NCBI GenBank assembly: GCA_041391505.1 | Contig: JAWKNW010000043.1 | Span: 1-29,096, forward strand | Source of the DNA: Rhodothermales bacterium | GTDB taxonomy: Bacteria > Bacteroidota > Rhodothermia > Rhodothermales > JAHQVL01 | Length of the DNA: 29,096 nucleotides | Reading direction: 5' to 3' | Shown: piece by piece, positions 1 to 8,662 of the stretch | How positions within the stretch are numbered: position 1 is the stretch's first letter | Layout: each line of letters starts with the position of its first letter | Made by a program: the position numbers and the translations under genes | The notes under the pieces: generated by a model | What the model saw: only the letters and a program-made list of their open reading frames with translations | Databases searched by the model: none | Told to the model about the DNA's origin: nothing

Positions 1-798
1 AACACCCTGAAGACGACCCGGGAAGCGCTCCAGGACCGGCTGCGGGAGGCCGGCCACGCCAGCGTGCCGACCCCCACGAATCCCGACGGCCTGATCATCA
101 CGCAGAAGGCCAACCTGTTCGCCACGCCGGCTTTCCACGAGGGCTGGTTCGAGGTGCAGGACGAAGGCAGCCAGCTGCTCTCCTACCTCGTCGACCCCGG
201 GCCCGGCCAGCAGATCGTCGATGGCTGCGCCGGTGGCGGCGGCAAAACGCTGCATCTGGCCGCTCTGATGCAGAACAAGGGGATCCTCTATGCTTTCGAT
301 GTGGCGCACCGCCGGCTCGAGGAATCGAAGCCGCGCATCCGGCGCGCCGGCGTGTCGAACGTGCGGCTGAAGCCGATCGACGGGAATCGGGGGCGCGATG
401 TGACGCGGCTTTACGGCAAGATGGACGCCGTTCTGATCGACGCGCCCTGCAGCGGCTCCGGCGTGCTTCGCCGCAACCCGGACGCGACCTGGAAGCTGAG
501 CACGGAGAATCTGGATCAGCTCAACCGGGAGCAGCGCGACATCCTCGAAGCCTACGCGCCGCTCCTCAAACCCGGTGGCCGGCTCGTCTATGCCACCTGC
601 TCGCTCTTTCCGCAGGAAAACGAGGGCATCGTCGAGGCGTTTCTCGCCGCCCACCCCGACATGCGGCTCGTGCCGGCGGGTGAGATCCTCGCCGGCCGCG
701 GGCTCGACGTGCCCGGTCAGTCCGGCCCGTACCTGCGCGTCGCGCCCCATAGCCACGGCACCGACGGGTTTTTTGGGGCCGTGATGGTGAAAGAGTAA
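1..798 (+). CDS. RsmB/NOP-family rRNA cytosine-C5 methyltransferase, 3' part (5' end outside window)
   Basis: The frame is open from base 1, so the gene starts to the left of the window; a GTG at 64 is internal, because the codons before it (starting NTLKTT) already match the family. The fragment is the SAM-dependent methyltransferase domain that makes 5-methylcytosine in rRNA. Visible are the SAM loop GCAGGGGKTLHLA, the motif IV cysteine in DAPCSGSGVLRRNPD and the catalytic motif VI cysteine in YATCSLFPQENEG, so both cysteines used by NOL1/NOP2/Sun enzymes are present. The glycine-rich CAGGGGKT loop differs from the CAAPGGKT of classical RsmB, so the exact target base is uncertain and no symbol is given. 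It ends at TAA 18 bp from the convergent aroA stop. The N-terminal NusB-like or RNA-binding part cannot be judged here. Confidence 0.9.
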   Translation, partial: NTLKTTREALQDRLREAGHASVPTPTNPDGLIITQKANLFATPAFHEGWFEVQDEGSQLLSYLVDPGPGQQIVDGCAGGGGKTLHLAALMQNKGILYAFDVAHRRLEESKPRIRRAGVSNVRLKPIDGNRGRDVTRLYGKMDAVLIDAPCSGSGVLRRNPDATWKLSTENLDQLNREQRDILEAYAPLLKPGGRLVYATCSLFPQENEGIVEAFLAAHPDMRLVPAGEILAGRGLDVPGQSGPYLRVAPHSHGTDGFFGAVMVKE

Positions 799-816
799 TC
801 GGGCGTTACGAGATCG

Positions 817-2094
817 TCACAGGGCGATGCGGTCGAGCACATCCCAGAACGTCGGGAAGGATACCGAGGCGATATCGGCGCCGTGGATGACCGTTTCGCC
901 GGCCGCGACGAGGCCGGCAATGCCCATCGCCATGGCGATGCGGTGATCGTGGTAGGTCTGCACGTCGGCGCCGTGCAGCGGGGCGCCGCCGGTCACGGCC
1001 AGGCCGTCCTCGAACTCCTCGACCTCCGCGCCGAGGGCCCGCAGGTTGGTGACCATCGCGGCAATCCGGTCGGTTTCCTTGACGCGGAGTTCGCCGGCGT
1101 TGCGGATCTCCGTCCGCCCCCGCGCCTGCGTGGCGGCGACGCAGAGGATCGGGACTTCATCGATCATGTTCGCGATGTACTCTTCCGGGACCGTCACGCC
1201 GTGGAGCGGCGAGGCCTTGACGATGAGGTCGGCGATGGGCTCGCCGCCATAGGTGCGCTCATCTTCGACGGTGATGGATGCGCCCATGGCGCGGAGCACG
1301 TCGAGCAACGCGCTGCGCGAGGCATTGACCCCGACGCCCGGCAGGCGCAGTTCGGCGCCGGGCACGATCGAGCCGGCGACGAGAAAAAACGCGGCGGCCG
1401 AGAAATCGCGCGGCACCGCCCACGCCTGGCGCGGGATCCGTTTCCCTTTTTTGACGCTGAGATGGCGTTCCCCGTTCATTTCGACGGCGTCGAGCGCGAG
1501 CATGCGCTCGGTGTGGTCGCGCGAGGGGAGGGTTTCGATCACCGTGGTCTCGCCCTCCGCGTAAAGCCCGGCCAGCAGCACGCAGGATTTTACCTGGGCG
1601 GATGGCATGGGCAGCCGGTACGTCATCCCTTTGAGCGTCTGGCCGCCGTGGATGTACACCGGCGCGTGCCCGTCGGTCAGATCGATCACCGCGCCCATCT
1701 GGCGCAGGGGTTTGGCGATCCGTTCCATCGGCCGGCCGCTCAGCGAGGCGTCGCCGATCAGCGTCGTGTCGAACGGCTGGCCCGCGAGGATGCCCGCGAG
1801 CATCCGCATCGTCGTGCCCGAATTGCCGCAGTCGAGCGGTCCCGCCGGCGGCTTCAGCCCGTTCAGTCCGACGCCGTGGACCGTGTAACTCCCGTCTTCT
1901 TCCTCGATGCGCACGCCGAGCTGGCGCAGGCACGAGAGCGTCGATTGCGGGTCGGCGGAGGCGGGGTAGTTGACGAGGTGCGACGGACCGTCGCCCAGGG
2001 CGGCGAAGAGGGCGGCGCGGTGCGCGATGGACTTGTCGGCTGGCAGTTCGATGACGCCGGTCAGGCTGCTGGCGGTGCGGACGGTTTTGATCAT
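817..2094 (-). CDS. aroA: 3-phosphoshikimate 1-carboxyvinyltransferase (EPSP synthase)
   Basis: This is a cytoplasmic enzyme of the shikimate pathway that transfers the enolpyruvyl group of PEP to shikimate-3-phosphate. The protein has 425 aa, the normal length. Diagnostic residues are ADKSIAHRA (Lys21, Ser22, Arg26), LDCGNSGTTMRML at 88-100 (PEP and glyphosate loop), ASLSGRPM near 116-123, MIDEVPIL with the catalytic acidic residue, LRVKETDR, and YHDHRIAMAM near the C-terminus. The GNSGTT form of the loop, rather than the GNAGTA of E. coli, resembles the class II-like, less glyphosate-sensitive enzymes; that is family knowledge and is not tested here. The start is ATG at 2094. It lies 22 bp downstream of add on the same strand and is probably co-transcribed with it. 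A shikimate kinase gene lies about 13.5 kb away at 15599. Confidence 0.95.
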   Translation of the reverse strand: MIKTVRTASSLTGVIELPADKSIAHRAALFAALGDGPSHLVNYPASADPQSTLSCLRQLGVRIEEEDGSYTVHGVGLNGLKPPAGPLDCGNSGTTMRMLAGILAGQPFDTTLIGDASLSGRPMERIAKPLRQMGAVIDLTDGHAPVYIHGGQTLKGMTYRLPMPSAQVKSCVLLAGLYAEGETTVIETLPSRDHTERMLALDAVEMNGERHLSVKKGKRIPRQAWAVPRDFSAAAFFLVAGSIVPGAELRLPGVGVNASRSALLDVLRAMGASITVEDERTYGGEPIADLIVKASPLHGVTVPEEYIANMIDEVPILCVAATQARGRTEIRNAGELRVKETDRIAAMVTNLRALGAEVEEFEDGLAVTGGAPLHGADVQTYHDHRIAMAMGIAGLVAAGETVIHGADIASVSFPTFWDVLDRIAL

Positions 2095-2116
2095 GCGGAT
2101 GGACGGTTCGCCGGCG

Positions 2117-3175
2117 TCACCAGACGGGCGTTTCTGAAGAGGGAGGGAGCGGGAAGGCCTCGAGCGCCGACCGGATCAGGTCCTGCCGCTCGTGCCAGTG
2201 CAAAAAGCTGTAGCGGAAGCCGTTCAGCGCGATCTCCCGTAGCTGCTCGACGGTCACGCCGCTGTGCCGGTACACGCGCCACAGTTCGTCGGTCACCGTC
2301 GTGCGGCTGAATAACCGGTTGTCGGTGTTGATGGTGATCGGGATGCCGGCGTCGACGTACCGGCGCAACGGATGCTCGGCATACCCCGGCACCACGTGCG
2401 TCTGCACGTTGCTGGTCGGGCAGATCTCCAGGGGCACCTGATGGTCCACCACGTACTGCATCAGCTCCGGGTCCTGGTGCAGCGACGTGCCGTGGCCGAT
2501 CCGATGCGCGCCGCCGAAAAAGAGGGCCTGGTGGATGGAGTCGGGTCCCCAGGATTCGCCGGCGTGGATCGTCAGATTCAGGAGGTGGTTGCGGGCGTAA
2601 TAAAACGCGCTCAGGTGGGCCTTGGACGGGTTGCCGGCCTCGCCGCCGGCGAGGTCGAAAGCGGATACGCCCCGGTGCTTGTAGGCCACGGCCAGCTCGG
2701 CCTGGCGCAGCGAGGCGCTGGCATACCGGTCGCGGAGCCCGCAGATCGTGAGGTTGGTCCGGATGCTGAAATCCTGCTCGGCGGCGCGGAGCCCGTCGAG
2801 CACCGCTTCCACGATCGCCTCGAGCGTCATGCCCTCGTCCCGGTGGAGGACGGGGGCGAAGCGGACTTCGAGATAACGTACGTTTTCACGGGCGTTGTCT
2901 TCAGCGAGTTCATAGGCGATGCGCCGCAGCGCCGGCGCCGACTGCATCACAGGAATCGTGTAGCGGAACCAGGCCAGGTAGGCCTCGAGCGATTCGGAAT
3001 GGTCGATCTGGCGCAGCGCCTCCTGGAGCCCTTCGAGGCTGTCGGCCGGCAGCAGCGCGCGTTTACCCTGCGCCCGCGCCTCATCCAGCAGCGTGGAAAG
3101 CCGCAACGAGCCGTCGAGATGGCAATGCAGCTCGGCCTTGGGCCAGGATAGGATATCTTCGCGAGATAGGGACAC
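2117..3175 (-). CDS. add: Adenosine deaminase
   Basis: This is a zinc amidohydrolase of the adenosine/AMP deaminase family, expected to convert adenosine and deoxyadenosine to inosine forms in purine salvage. The protein has 352 aa. Metal and catalytic motifs are in order: HCHLDG (His17, His19), HAGE at 204-207, RIGHGT (His228), EICPTSNVQT near 250-259 and NTDNRL (Asp285). The second Asp of the mammalian TDDP motif is Asn286 here; TDNRL is, as I recall, also found in actinobacterial adenosine deaminases, so I do not read it as inactivation. The start is GTG at 3175 with no strong Shine-Dalgarno sequence. aroA follows after 22 bp. An aminodeoxyfutalosine or adenine deaminase function cannot be fully excluded, but the motifs fit adenosine best. 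Confidence 0.9.
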   Translation of the reverse strand: MSLSREDILSWPKAELHCHLDGSLRLSTLLDEARAQGKRALLPADSLEGLQEALRQIDHSESLEAYLAWFRYTIPVMQSAPALRRIAYELAEDNARENVRYLEVRFAPVLHRDEGMTLEAIVEAVLDGLRAAEQDFSIRTNLTICGLRDRYASASLRQAELAVAYKHRGVSAFDLAGGEAGNPSKAHLSAFYYARNHLLNLTIHAGESWGPDSIHQALFFGGAHRIGHGTSLHQDPELMQYVVDHQVPLEICPTSNVQTHVVPGYAEHPLRRYVDAGIPITINTDNRLFSRTTVTDELWRVYRHSGVTVEQLREIALNGFRYSFLHWHERQDLIRSALEAFPLPPSSETPVW

Positions 3176-3489
3176 GGGATCGTTTCGGGTTCAACGTGCG
3201 AGGTTCGAGGCCGGTCAGGGAAAAGGATGGGAGACGCATTCGCCAGGAGAAAACGTCTTTGAGCCTTGATCCTTAAACCTGGAACCAGCAAAGGAACACC
3301 CGACTTCTCGTTTCGTTTTCTACAGGCAGCCGGGTTTTTGCTCCGAATCTTTATTTTCGTGGCAGCTTCACGGGCCGGCCTGCTTTTTGTTGCCGGTTTG
3401 TGTAGGTTCCGGTTCCGGTACGGTACGCCTGACACGCGGTCTGGCGCGCTTTCCGGACGCTGATTCTAATTTAATTTGAGGTAATCGAC
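3176..3489. other. Intergenic region between divergent add and tatA
   Basis: This 314-bp gap must hold the promoters for both add (minus) and tatA (plus). It is visibly less GC-rich than the flanking genes, with T-rich runs around 3340-3400. A GAGGT Shine-Dalgarno at 3478-3482 sits 7 bp before the tatA ATG. I find no convincing -35/-10 pair and no terminator-like hairpin. A 65-codon open frame at 3266-3463 has no recognisable features and I do not call it a gene. Confidence 0.5.
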
Positions 3490-3774
3490 ATGGGTAGCCT
3501 AGGACCCTTTGAGATTCTGCTGATCTTCCTGGTCATCCTGCTGGTTTTTGGTGCGAAGCGTATCCCGGAAATCGCTCGAGGACTGGGTAAGGGTATTCGC
3601 GAGTTTAAGGCCGCTACCACGGAAATCAGGAACGAGCTGACCGTCGATTCGACGCCCCATCGTATCACCCCCCCTCAGCAAGGCTCCACGGCAGCCCGCA
3701 CGGATTCCTACTCGGCTCCGGCTCAGCCTGCGCCGGCGGAACGTAGCAGCTCTGCTGACTCTACCGAATCGTAG
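3490..3774 (+). CDS. tatA: Sec-independent protein translocase subunit TatA/TatE
   Basis: This is the pore-forming subunit of the twin-arginine pathway, which exports folded proteins across the inner membrane. The 94-aa protein has the classic layout: a short N-terminus, a transmembrane helix at about 6-20, the FGAKRIPEIARGLGKGIREFK hinge and amphipathic helix (about 20-40), then a charged, low-complexity tail rich in Pro, Ala and Ser. Phe20-Gly21 at the hinge are the invariant pair. The length and the lack of a long acidic tail fit TatA/E rather than TatB. GAGGT lies 7 bp upstream of the ATG. Only 3 bp separate its TAG from the gatA ATG, so the two genes are translationally close and almost certainly one transcript. 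tatC is not in the window. Confidence 0.93.
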   Translation: MGSLGPFEILLIFLVILLVFGAKRIPEIARGLGKGIREFKAATTEIRNELTVDSTPHRITPPQQGSTAARTDSYSAPAQPAPAERSSSADSTES

Positions 3775-3777
3775 AAG

Positions 3778-5310
3778 ATGGAAATTCACGAGGCCCATGC
3801 GGCCGTTGTGAGGAAAGAGACCAGTGCAACCGAACTGGTCTCTTCTTTTTTGTCAAAGATCGATCGGGAAAACGCGCGGATCAACGCCTTCATCTCGGTC
3901 GACGCCGACTGCGCGCGCGCCGATGCCGCCGCCGTCGATCGGGCGCTCGCCTCGGGGGCCTCGCTTCCCCTGGCCGGCCTCGTGCTCGGCGTGAAGGACG
4001 TGCTCTGCCTCAAGGACGGGCCGGTCACCTGCGGATCCCACATCCTCGAAGGCTTTTCGTCGCTGTTCGACGCCACCGCCGTGCAGCGGCTCAAGGAGGC
4101 CGGCGCGGTCGTAATCGGCAAAACGAACTGCGATCAGTTCGCGATGGGGTCGTCCAACGAGACATCCTATTTCGGCCCGGTCAGAAACCCGCTCGACCCC
4201 GATCTCGTCCCGGGCGGATCGTCCGGAGGCTCCGCCGCCGCCGTGGCGGCCGATCTCTGCGTCGCCGCGCTGGGGACGGACACGGGCGGATCGATCCGCC
4301 AGCCGGCGGCCTTCTGCGGCGTGGTCGGGCTGAAGCCTACCTACGGGCGCGTGAGCCGCTACGGCCTCGTCGCCTACGCCTCCTCGTTCGATACCATCGG
4401 CCCGCTCACCCGCTCCGTGCGCGATGCGGCGCTGCTGCTCCAGACCATGGCCGGGCAGGACGCCAATGACGCCACCAGCGCCCCCCTTCCCGTTCCTTCG
4501 TATCTCGACAACCTGGATGGCGGCGTGGCCGGCCTGCGCGTCGGCCTCCCGGGAGAATATTTTGCGGACGGCCTCGACGCCGGCATCCGCGCCGTGGTCG
4601 ATGAACAGGTCGCCCGGCTCGAAGCGGCCGGCGCGTCGATCGTCCCGGTATCGCTGCCAAACACGGCCTACGGAATCGCGACATACTACATCCTGACGAC
4701 GGCCGAAGCGTCGAGCAACCTCGCCCGCTACGACGGCGTCCGGTACGGCTACCGCGCCGACCTGCGCGAAATCCGGCGACGCTCCGACCAGGAGCGCAAG
4801 GAACTCGACGCCGCGATCGCCACGGCGGAACGCGCCGGCGACCCCGACACGGTGGCCTCGCTGCGCACGAAACGCGACGAGCAGCGGTCCCTCCTGCAGG
4901 AACTCTATGTCCAGACCCGCTCGGAAGGGTTCGGCGACGAGGTGAAACGACGCATCATGCTCGGCACCTACGTCCTTTCCTCCGGCTACTACGACGCGTA
5001 TTACGCCCGCGCGCAGCGCGTCCGGACCCTGATCCGTCGCGACTTCGAGGCGGCGTTCGAGCAGGCCGACGTGCTGATCACGCCGGCGACGCCCACGCTG
5101 CCCTTCGCCCTGGGCAGCAAGTCGGACGATCCGCTCGCGATGTACCTGCAGGACGTCTACACCGTGACCGCCAACCTCGCCGGCATCCCCGGTCTCGTCG
5201 TTCCCGTGGGTGGCCATCCGGCCGGGCTTCCGGTGGGCCTCCAGCTCCTCGGCCGGCATTTCGACGAGGCGACGCTGCTGCGCGTCGGGCAGACGGTGAT
5301 GCAGGGATGA
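3778..5310 (+). CDS. gatA: Asp-tRNA(Asn)/Glu-tRNA(Gln) amidotransferase subunit A
   Basis: This is the glutaminase subunit of the GatCAB complex, which makes Gln-tRNA(Gln) or Asn-tRNA(Asn) by transamidation. The amidase-signature triad is complete: Lys73 in GVKDV, cis-Ser148 in GGSSGGSAAAV and nucleophile Ser172 in GTDTGGSIRQPA, with the same 99 and 24 residue spacings as characterised GatA. Its 510 aa exceed the usual length of about 485. The excess is a highly charged segment at about 328-373, between RYDGVRYGYR and ELYVQTRSEGFGDEVKRR, which looks like a helical hairpin. The ATG at 3778 follows tatA by 3 bp. gatB and gatC are not in the window, so the complex is encoded at dispersed sites. 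Confidence 0.96.
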   Translation: MEIHEAHAAVVRKETSATELVSSFLSKIDRENARINAFISVDADCARADAAAVDRALASGASLPLAGLVLGVKDVLCLKDGPVTCGSHILEGFSSLFDATAVQRLKEAGAVVIGKTNCDQFAMGSSNETSYFGPVRNPLDPDLVPGGSSGGSAAAVAADLCVAALGTDTGGSIRQPAAFCGVVGLKPTYGRVSRYGLVAYASSFDTIGPLTRSVRDAALLLQTMAGQDANDATSAPLPVPSYLDNLDGGVAGLRVGLPGEYFADGLDAGIRAVVDEQVARLEAAGASIVPVSLPNTAYGIATYYILTTAEASSNLARYDGVRYGYRADLREIRRRSDQERKELDAAIATAERAGDPDTVASLRTKRDEQRSLLQELYVQTRSEGFGDEVKRRIMLGTYVLSSGYYDAYYARAQRVRTLIRRDFEAAFEQADVLITPATPTLPFALGSKSDDPLAMYLQDVYTVTANLAGIPGLVVPVGGHPAGLPVGLQLLGRHFDEATLLRVGQTVMQG

Positions 5311-5497
5311 TGGACTCGAATCATCCTCTAGCTCCGCGTAGCCGCCGGCCCTCCTCGCGCCGTGCAACATCCCCTCGCATTCTTCCCCAGATTTCCATCT
5401 ATTCCCCCGGGCTCTCACGGAGCGAAAGCGCCTGCTTCGTGTTAGAGCCATCGTATATTCCATTTCGCGCGCATCCTGAGCAGAAATCACCGAACGC
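5311..5497. other. Intergenic region gatA-sucD
   Basis: This is a 187-bp gap with no terminator-like hairpin after gatA. TATATT at 5454-5459, about 39 bp before the sucD ATG, resembles a -10 box, but I see no good -35 at 17 bp spacing. A 64-codon open frame that overlaps the gatA stop runs through it and just past the sucD start; its low-complexity Ser/Arg/Pro content looks non-coding. A separate sucD promoter is plausible but unproven. Confidence 0.35.
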
Positions 5498-6373
5498 ATG
5501 AGCATTCTAGTCGATAAAAACACCCGTCTCGTCGTCCAGGGCTTCACCGGCCGAGAAGGCACGTTCCATGCGGAACAGATGATCGAATACGGCACCACCC
5601 TCGTCGGCGGCATCACGCCGGGCAAGGGGGGGCAGAAGCATCTGGATCGGCCCGTCTTCAACACCGTGGCGGAAGCCGTCGAGAAGGAAGGCGCGAACAC
5701 GTCGGTCATCTTCGTGCCGCCGCCCTTTGCGGCCGATGCGATCATGGAAGCGGCCGACGCCGGCATCAAGGTGATCATCTGCATCACCGAAGGGATCCCG
5801 GTCCGCCACATGATTCCGGTCTACCCCTTCGTTCAGGAGCGCGGCGCGCACCTCATCGGCCCGAATTGCCCGGGCGTGATTACGCCGGGTGCGGCGAAAG
5901 TCGGCATCATGCCGGCGATGATCTTCAAGCCGGGCCCCATCGGCGTCATCTCCCGCTCGGGGACGCTGACGTACGAGGCGGTCGACCAGCTCTCGCGCGA
6001 GGGCCTGGGCCAGAGCACCGCGGTGGGCATCGGCGGCGACCCGATCATCGGGACGCGGCATGTCGACGCGCTCGCCCTCTTCCAGGCGGACGATGAGACC
6101 GAGGCGGTGGTGCTCATCGGCGAGATCGGCGGCTCGGCCGAGGAAGAAGCGGCGGACTACATCAAGGCGCACATGACCAAGCCGGTGTTCGCGTTCATCG
6201 CCGGCCGGACGGCGCCTCCGGGACGCCGCATGGGCCACGCCGGCGCGATCATCTCGGGCGGCAAAGGCACGGCCGAGGACAAGTTCGCGGCGCTGGAAGG
6301 CGCCGGCGCGGTCGTGGTGAAAAACCCCGCCCTCATCGGCGAAACCGTCAAGGCGCACCTTTCCGCCGCCTGA
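5498..6373 (+). CDS. sucD: Succinate--CoA ligase (ADP/GDP-forming) subunit alpha
   Basis: This is the TCA-cycle enzyme subunit that carries the phosphohistidine and binds CoA; with SucC it interconverts succinyl-CoA and succinate with nucleotide phosphorylation. The 291-aa protein is full length. Visible features are the CoA-binding N-terminus QGFTGREGTFHAEQM, GGITPGKGGQKH, the GPNCPGVI segment, SRSGTLTYEAV and the active-site loop GHAGAIISGGKG with phospho-His247. The start is ATG at 5498. sucC is not adjacent; upstream is gatA and downstream, after 17 bp, engB, so this is the split sucC/sucD arrangement. Nothing in the sequence suggests divergence from the canonical enzyme. Confidence 0.97.
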   Translation: MSILVDKNTRLVVQGFTGREGTFHAEQMIEYGTTLVGGITPGKGGQKHLDRPVFNTVAEAVEKEGANTSVIFVPPPFAADAIMEAADAGIKVIICITEGIPVRHMIPVYPFVQERGAHLIGPNCPGVITPGAAKVGIMPAMIFKPGPIGVISRSGTLTYEAVDQLSREGLGQSTAVGIGGDPIIGTRHVDALALFQADDETEAVVLIGEIGGSAEEEAADYIKAHMTKPVFAFIAGRTAPPGRRMGHAGAIISGGKGTAEDKFAALEGAGAVVVKNPALIGETVKAHLSAA

Positions 6374-6390
6374 ACCTCCTACCCCTGCGC

Positions 6391-6984
6391 ATGAAGACGA
6401 TCCGAGACGCCCGCTTTGTTCGAGGCGCCGCCCGCTGGGAGCATCTCAGCGAGGACGGTCTGCCCGAAGTGGCGTTCATCGGACGGTCCAACGTCGGCAA
6501 GAGCTCCCTGCTGAACATGCTGACCGGCCGGCGCGCCCTCGCCCGGACGAGCGGCACCCCCGGCAAGACGCAGGAATTCAACTATTACCTGATCGACGAG
6601 ACCCTCTATTTCGTCGACCTCCCCGGCCTCGGCTATGCCAAGACCGCGAGGACGCAGCGCGAAAAATGGGAGCGGTTCATCGTCCGGTACCTCACGGAGC
6701 GCGAACCCCTTAAACTCGTGGTTCAGCTGATCGATAGCCGGCATCCGCCCACCGCCATCGATCGCGACCTGATCCATCTGCTCAAGGAGCACGAGGTGCC
6801 TTCCATCATTGCCCTCACCAAAGCGGACAAGCTGTCTTCCAACCAGAAGGCGGCAAGCCTTCGGGCGTTGAAGGAAGCCTTTCGCGACATCGAGTACGAA
6901 CTCCCCGTCGTTTTCACCTCCTCAACCCAACCCGCCGGCCGCGAAGAGTTGCTTCGATGGATCGGCGACCTGACGAGGAACTGA
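6391..6984 (+). CDS. engB: Ribosome biogenesis GTPase EngB/YsxC (YihA family)
   Basis: This is a small TRAFAC-class GTPase needed for assembly of the 50S ribosomal subunit. In 197 aa it shows all the G motifs: G1 GRSNVGKS at 31-38, the switch I segment SGTPGKTQEF, G3 DLPGLGYA at 76-83, G4 TKADK at 142-146 and G5 TSS in the VVFTSS segment. The length is normal and there is no extra domain. It follows sucD by 17 bp and precedes serA by 19 bp, so it is probably transcribed together with them. The start is ATG at 6391. I see no Shine-Dalgarno of note. Confidence 0.96.
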   Translation: MKTIRDARFVRGAARWEHLSEDGLPEVAFIGRSNVGKSSLLNMLTGRRALARTSGTPGKTQEFNYYLIDETLYFVDLPGLGYAKTARTQREKWERFIVRYLTEREPLKLVVQLIDSRHPPTAIDRDLIHLLKEHEVPSIIALTKADKLSSNQKAASLRALKEAFRDIEYELPVVFTSSTQPAGREELLRWIGDLTRN

Positions 6985-7003
6985 CGGCTTCACCCACACG
7001 ACC

Positions 7004-8596
7004 ATGGCCATGAATGTTCTGATCACCGATGCGGTCGCACAGGCCTGCATCGACCTGCTGGACGTAGCCGGCATCCATCCGGACGTCCAACTCAAGAAGT
7101 CGCCCGACGAACTGAAGGCGCTGGCGCCCCAGGCGGACGGCTGGATCATCCGGAGCGGCACGACGATCACGGCCGACCTGATCGAGGCGGCCGACCGGCT
7201 GAAGGTGATCGGCCGGGCCGGCGTCGGGGTCGACAACATCGACCTGGAAGCCGCCACGCGGCGCGGCGTGCTGGTGATCAACGCGCCGGACGGCAACACG
7301 ATTTCGACGGCGGAACATACCTGCGCCATGCTCCTCTCGCTCGCGCGGCACATCCCGCAGGCGAACGCGTCGCTGGCGAGCGGCAAATGGGAGCGCAAGG
7401 CGTTTACGGGCTCCGAACTGGAAGAAAAGACGCTGGGCATTCTGGGGCTGGGCAAGATCGGCCGCGCCGTCGCCTCGCGCATGCTGGCCTTCGGGATGCG
7501 GGTGATCGGGTACGATCCCGTCATGTCCCGCGAAGCCGCCGAACGCATGGGCATCACGCTGGCGTCGATCGACGAGGTGCTGGAGCAGAGCGACTTCATC
7601 ACCGTACACACGCCGCTGAACGACATGACGCGGGGGCTGCTCAACAGCAAAACCCTGGCGCGGTGCAAGCACGGGGTGCGCGTCGTGAACTGCGCCCGCG
7701 GCGGCATCGTCGATGAAATGGCGTTGCTCGAGGCGCTGGAAAGCGGACAGGTCGGCGGCGCCGCGCTGGACGTGTATTCGCAGGAGCCGCCGCCGGCGGC
7801 GCTCGAAAAGCTGCTGCAGCATCCGAACCTCGTCGCCACGCCGCACATCGCGGCCTCGACCGAGGAAGCGCAGGAGAAAGTGGCCCGCCAGATCACCGAA
7901 CAGGTCGTTCTCGCCCTGCAGGGCAAACCGGTGATGTCGCCCGTGAACGGGATGGCGATCCGGATGGCGGCGCAGCCCGAGGTGCAGCCGTTCCTGACGC
8001 TGGCCGCCAAACTCGGCCGCGTGGCCGCCCAGCTGCTCGAAGGCAACGTCGAGACGCTCATGGTCCGTTGCTACGGCGATGTCCCGCACCGCTACGCCGA
8101 AGTGATCTCCGTGGCCGCCCTGAGCGGACTGCTCGGGGCCCTGCTCACCGAGCCGGTCAACCTGATCAACGCCCCCGTGCTGGCCGAATCGATGGGCCTG
8201 CGCGTCGAGGAGCAGCGCGCGCCGTCCCACGACAGCTTCACCAACCTCATCGAAGTGGTCGTGGGCTCGGGCAAACGCTCCCGACTCGTCGGGGGCACCG
8301 TGTTCGATCGCAACGACCCGCGTCTCGCGCGCGTCGACGACTACGATGTCGAGGTGCGGCTCGAAGGCCGGCTGCTGTTTTACGCCAACGAAGACCGCCC
8401 GGGCATGGTCGCGGCCGTCGGCGGCATCCTCGCCGATGCCAACATCAATATCGGCGTCCTGCAACTCGGCCGGAAGGGCGGCCGCGGCAGCATGGCGCTC
8501 ACGGCGCTGAGCGTCGACGACGACATCCCGCAGGCGGTGCTGAACAAGATCTCCGACCTCAAGGGGGTACAGGGCGTCCGCCTCGTGCAGGTCTAG
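7004..8596 (+). CDS. serA: D-3-phosphoglycerate dehydrogenase (long form with ASB and ACT domains)
   Basis: This is the first enzyme of phosphorylated serine synthesis, oxidising 3-phosphoglycerate with NAD+. The 530-aa length is that of the long form: N- and C-terminal parts of the catalytic domain, the NAD-binding loop GLGKIG at 148-153, catalytic Arg232 in NCARGG, Glu261 in SQEPP and His281 in ATPHIAAS, then an intervening (ASB) domain at about 320-450 and an ACT domain at about 455-530 beginning near LLFYANEDRPGM. The ACT domain suggests serine feedback control. The start is ATG at 7004, although ATG 7010 in the same frame is also possible (MAM). The next gene, a GMC oxidoreductase, starts 66 bp after the stop and has its own ribosome-binding site. 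Confidence 0.96.
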   Translation: MAMNVLITDAVAQACIDLLDVAGIHPDVQLKKSPDELKALAPQADGWIIRSGTTITADLIEAADRLKVIGRAGVGVDNIDLEAATRRGVLVINAPDGNTISTAEHTCAMLLSLARHIPQANASLASGKWERKAFTGSELEEKTLGILGLGKIGRAVASRMLAFGMRVIGYDPVMSREAAERMGITLASIDEVLEQSDFITVHTPLNDMTRGLLNSKTLARCKHGVRVVNCARGGIVDEMALLEALESGQVGGAALDVYSQEPPPAALEKLLQHPNLVATPHIAASTEEAQEKVARQITEQVVLALQGKPVMSPVNGMAIRMAAQPEVQPFLTLAAKLGRVAAQLLEGNVETLMVRCYGDVPHRYAEVISVAALSGLLGALLTEPVNLINAPVLAESMGLRVEEQRAPSHDSFTNLIEVVVGSGKRSRLVGGTVFDRNDPRLARVDDYDVEVRLEGRLLFYANEDRPGMVAAVGGILADANINIGVLQLGRKGGRGSMALTALSVDDDIPQAVLNKISDLKGVQGVRLVQV

Positions 8597-8662
8597 CCGA
8601 AGCCCATTGCTTGCTTGCCAGCGCGGCGTTACCATGGCATGAATCACCCTGGAGAAACCGCT

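Noticed and set aside
883..2310. 475-codon plus-strand frame opposite aroA
   Set aside because: aroA has complete EPSP synthase motifs on the minus strand; the plus frame shows only compositional bias.
2372..3151. 259-codon plus-strand frame opposite add
   Set aside because: The minus strand carries a complete set of adenosine deaminase zinc and catalytic motifs.
5307..5501. 64-codon frame in the gatA-sucD gap
   Set aside because: It overlaps both neighbours slightly, its composition is Ser/Arg/Pro-rich, and it has no motif or Shine-Dalgarno of note.
3853..5811. 652-codon antisense open frame over gatA and the start of sucD
   Set aside because: It is a shadow of two well-supported plus-strand genes, with low-complexity Arg/Gly/Ala content.
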